Shown piece after piece: positions 12,939 to 14,291 of a DNA stretch of 14,291 nucleotides. The notes under the pieces were generated by a model. It ran no database searches. It had not been told where the DNA came from and was given only the letters and a program-made list of their open reading frames with translations. The translations under genes and the position numbers were made by a program. Numbering within the stretch: the stretch's first letter is position 1; every line of letters begins with the position of its first letter. Source of the stretch: Gammaproteobacteria bacterium (GTDB taxonomy: Bacteria; Pseudomonadota; Gammaproteobacteria; Pseudomonadales; Azotimanducaceae); the NCBI GenBank assembly GCA_028821035.1, contig JAPPHP010000269.1, forward strand, positions 1-14,291, read 5' to 3'.

Positions 12939-14291
12939 CTACGCGTTGGGTGCGTCCAACCCTGCCAGCTGCAAAGCCTGCCGCTTTGCGCTTTCGAGGT
13001 CATAACGACCCCGGGTCACTATCCGCTGTGCGGACAAGCCACCGCCGCCCTGCAAGGTGGCCACCTGCTTCTGGCCGGCGTGCCCACTCGCGACCACATC
13101 CCGCAAGGCGTGAAAGAGGCTCGTGCGATATTTGCCGTCGACCGACTGCATGGTGGACATGTACTTCCGGACCTCGTGACCGATCTCGGGGTTTTCGAGG
13201 TCCAGGCTGGACGGCGCGGTCACCAGTGAGCCTCCGGCAATGTCCTGGATGTGGGAGATCATCAGCGCACGGAATGCAGCTCCCTGGTACTTTCCGGCGT
13301 TGGCATAGAGTTCGTCAGGGACGACGACCCCTTCGGCGGACACGGTGCTCCTGGAAAGTGCGGCATCGAGACATGCTCGAACAATGGTTGCATGCATGAT
13401 CATCTCGGTGATTCGATCGCGGATGTTGGGTGCTCTTTCCAGGCCGTTGGCTTCCGCAATCAACTGTGCGAAACCGACCAACGCGTCGGCTTCGTCGGCC
13501 ATGTTCTTGAGTCCGTTCATCCGGACCCACAGACCCAACGCATGTGCGAAAGTGGCCGCCGCCCGATACTCTCCGTTCAGGAAGACGCGGTCACCAGGCA
13601 CAAACACGTTGTCGAAAATGACAAACCCCATCGCGGTGTGGGCGTTGGCGGATATGGGAGCATCGAGAAAGTTCGCTTCACCCTGTGGTTCGGAGGTCAC
13701 GTTGACGATCTTGACGCCTTCTGCATTGACTGGAACCGTACAGGCGATCGAGTAGGCTTCCTCGCCCTCCTTCATTCTCTTCGTGGGAATGACAAGCAGC
13801 TCATGCGAGATCGCCGCGCCGGAGATATGGAGCTTGGCACCTCGAATGACCACTCCGTCGGGTCTCTGTTCAACGACGCGAAGATAGGCATCGGGGTCTT
13901 CCTGGGCGGCAGCCGACTTCGAACGGTCGCCCTTGGCGTCGGTGATGCACTCCGCGATCCGCAAATCCTCACGCTGAACATAGGCGACGTACTCGCGCAT
14001 CGCCGCACTTGCCTCCGGTCGAATCGCTTCGATGCGGTCTGCTGACGTGAGCAGCGTCATGAGCGATCCGTACGTATTGCTGGTCAGGACATCTACCTTG
14101 TGTTCGGCGTGCGCCTTCATTTCTTCAACGCTTCGTGGGGCCCTGAAGTACTCGCTGATCGCCCCATCTTCGGCGTTGAAGTACTTGTCGTAGGTGCGCG
14201 CCACGTTGCGGATGGAGCGTTGAAAGATCTCATGCTCGAGAACATCGACCTCCTTGCCTTGAAAGAACACGCGGCGCCCGTCGGCGAGAGA
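12939..14291 (-). CDS. 4-hydroxyphenylacetate 3-hydroxylase / 4-hydroxybutyryl-CoA dehydratase superfamily flavoprotein, 5' end outside window
   Basis: The frame runs to the right edge (SLADGRRVFFQGKEVDVLEH), which matches the usual N-terminal 'LxDGRxV' strand, so the true start is beyond the window; the GTG at 14270 is internal. The 450 residues present include the flavin-domain segments ITDAKGDRSKSAAAQEDPD, VVIRGAKLHISGAAISHELL, FVIFDNVFVPGDRVFLNGEY and the C-terminal GGGGLSAQRIV. These look closer to the 4-hydroxybutyryl-CoA dehydratase branch than to HpaB monooxygenases. However, the CxxxC pair and the later His/Cys that hold the dehydratase iron-sulfur cluster are absent, so dehydratase chemistry is doubtful. 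It might be a two-component FADH2-dependent hydroxylase or an acyl-CoA-active relative. It is less GC-rich than its neighbours: 13501-13560 has 35 G+C of 60, against 49 of 60 at 12301-12360. Confidence 0.88.
   Translation of the reverse strand, partial: SLADGRRVFFQGKEVDVLEHEIFQRSIRNVARTYDKYFNAEDGAISEYFRAPRSVEEMKAHAEHKVDVLTSNTYGSLMTLLTSADRIEAIRPEASAAMREYVAYVQREDLRIAECITDAKGDRSKSAAAQEDPDAYLRVVEQRPDGVVIRGAKLHISGAAISHELLVIPTKRMKEGEEAYSIACTVPVNAEGVKIVNVTSEPQGEANFLDAPISANAHTAMGFVIFDNVFVPGDRVFLNGEYRAAATFAHALGLWVRMNGLKNMADEADALVGFAQLIAEANGLERAPNIRDRITEMIMHATIVRACLDAALSRSTVSAEGVVVPDELYANAGKYQGAAFRALMISHIQDIAGGSLVTAPSSLDLENPEIGHEVRKYMSTMQSVDGKYRTSLFHALRDVVASGHAGQKQVATLQGGGGLSAQRIVTRGRYDLESAKRQALQLAGLDAPNA

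Overview
The window is high-GC bacterial chromosome, densely packed with genes. The best taxonomic pointer is a Coq7-type diiron hydroxylase of ubiquinone synthesis next to housekeeping purine synthesis (purD). Together they suggest an aerobic, ubiquinone-making proteobacterium, most likely an uncultured gammaproteobacterium (inference). I see no rRNA, tRNA, CRISPR array, insertion sequence or phage gene.

Left block, + strand, 1-4322: the 3' part of purD; a cysteine-free protein with two cyclic-nucleotide-binding-like domains and a rhodanese-like tail; a 52-aa membrane/coiled-coil protein; a possible 17-codon leader ORF; coq7; a classical short-chain dehydrogenase (SDR); and a delta14-sterol-reductase-like (ERG4/ERG24) membrane protein. 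Genes abut or overlap, and the last two share a GTGA junction, so this looks like one transcription unit. It ends in a redox/lipid pair that could act on sterols or other polycyclic isoprenoids.

Island at 4323-5035: a VapB-type AbrB/MazE-fold antitoxin gene, followed by a broken PIN-domain toxin that has lost its middle and its reading frame. This is a decayed toxin-antitoxin module.

Middle block, - strand, transcribed from 10156 down to 5011: a 77-aa small protein, a DUF1214 protein, a PAPS-type sulfotransferase, two retinol-dehydrogenase-like SDRs and a VOC-fold protein. Intergenic gaps are 33, 1 and 5 bp, plus two ATGA overlaps, which indicates a single operon. The gene content fits oxidation/reduction and sulfonation of a small hydrophobic alcohol or ketone; the substrate is unknown.

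Right block, + strand, 10236-12917: a sodium:neurotransmitter-symporter (NSS) family transporter with a TTG start, then, 3 bp later, a DAO/DadA-type FAD oxidase. This looks like an uptake-and-deaminate pair for an amino acid or amine. A short divergent promoter region containing a perfect 9-bp hairpin separates it from the - strand operon.

Right edge, - strand, 12939-14291: a gene cut by the window end for a 4-hydroxyphenylacetate-3-hydroxylase / 4-hydroxybutyryl-CoA-dehydratase superfamily flavoprotein. It lacks the cysteines expected of a dehydratase iron-sulfur site. Its base composition is clearly less GC-rich than its neighbours, which suggests separate ancestry.
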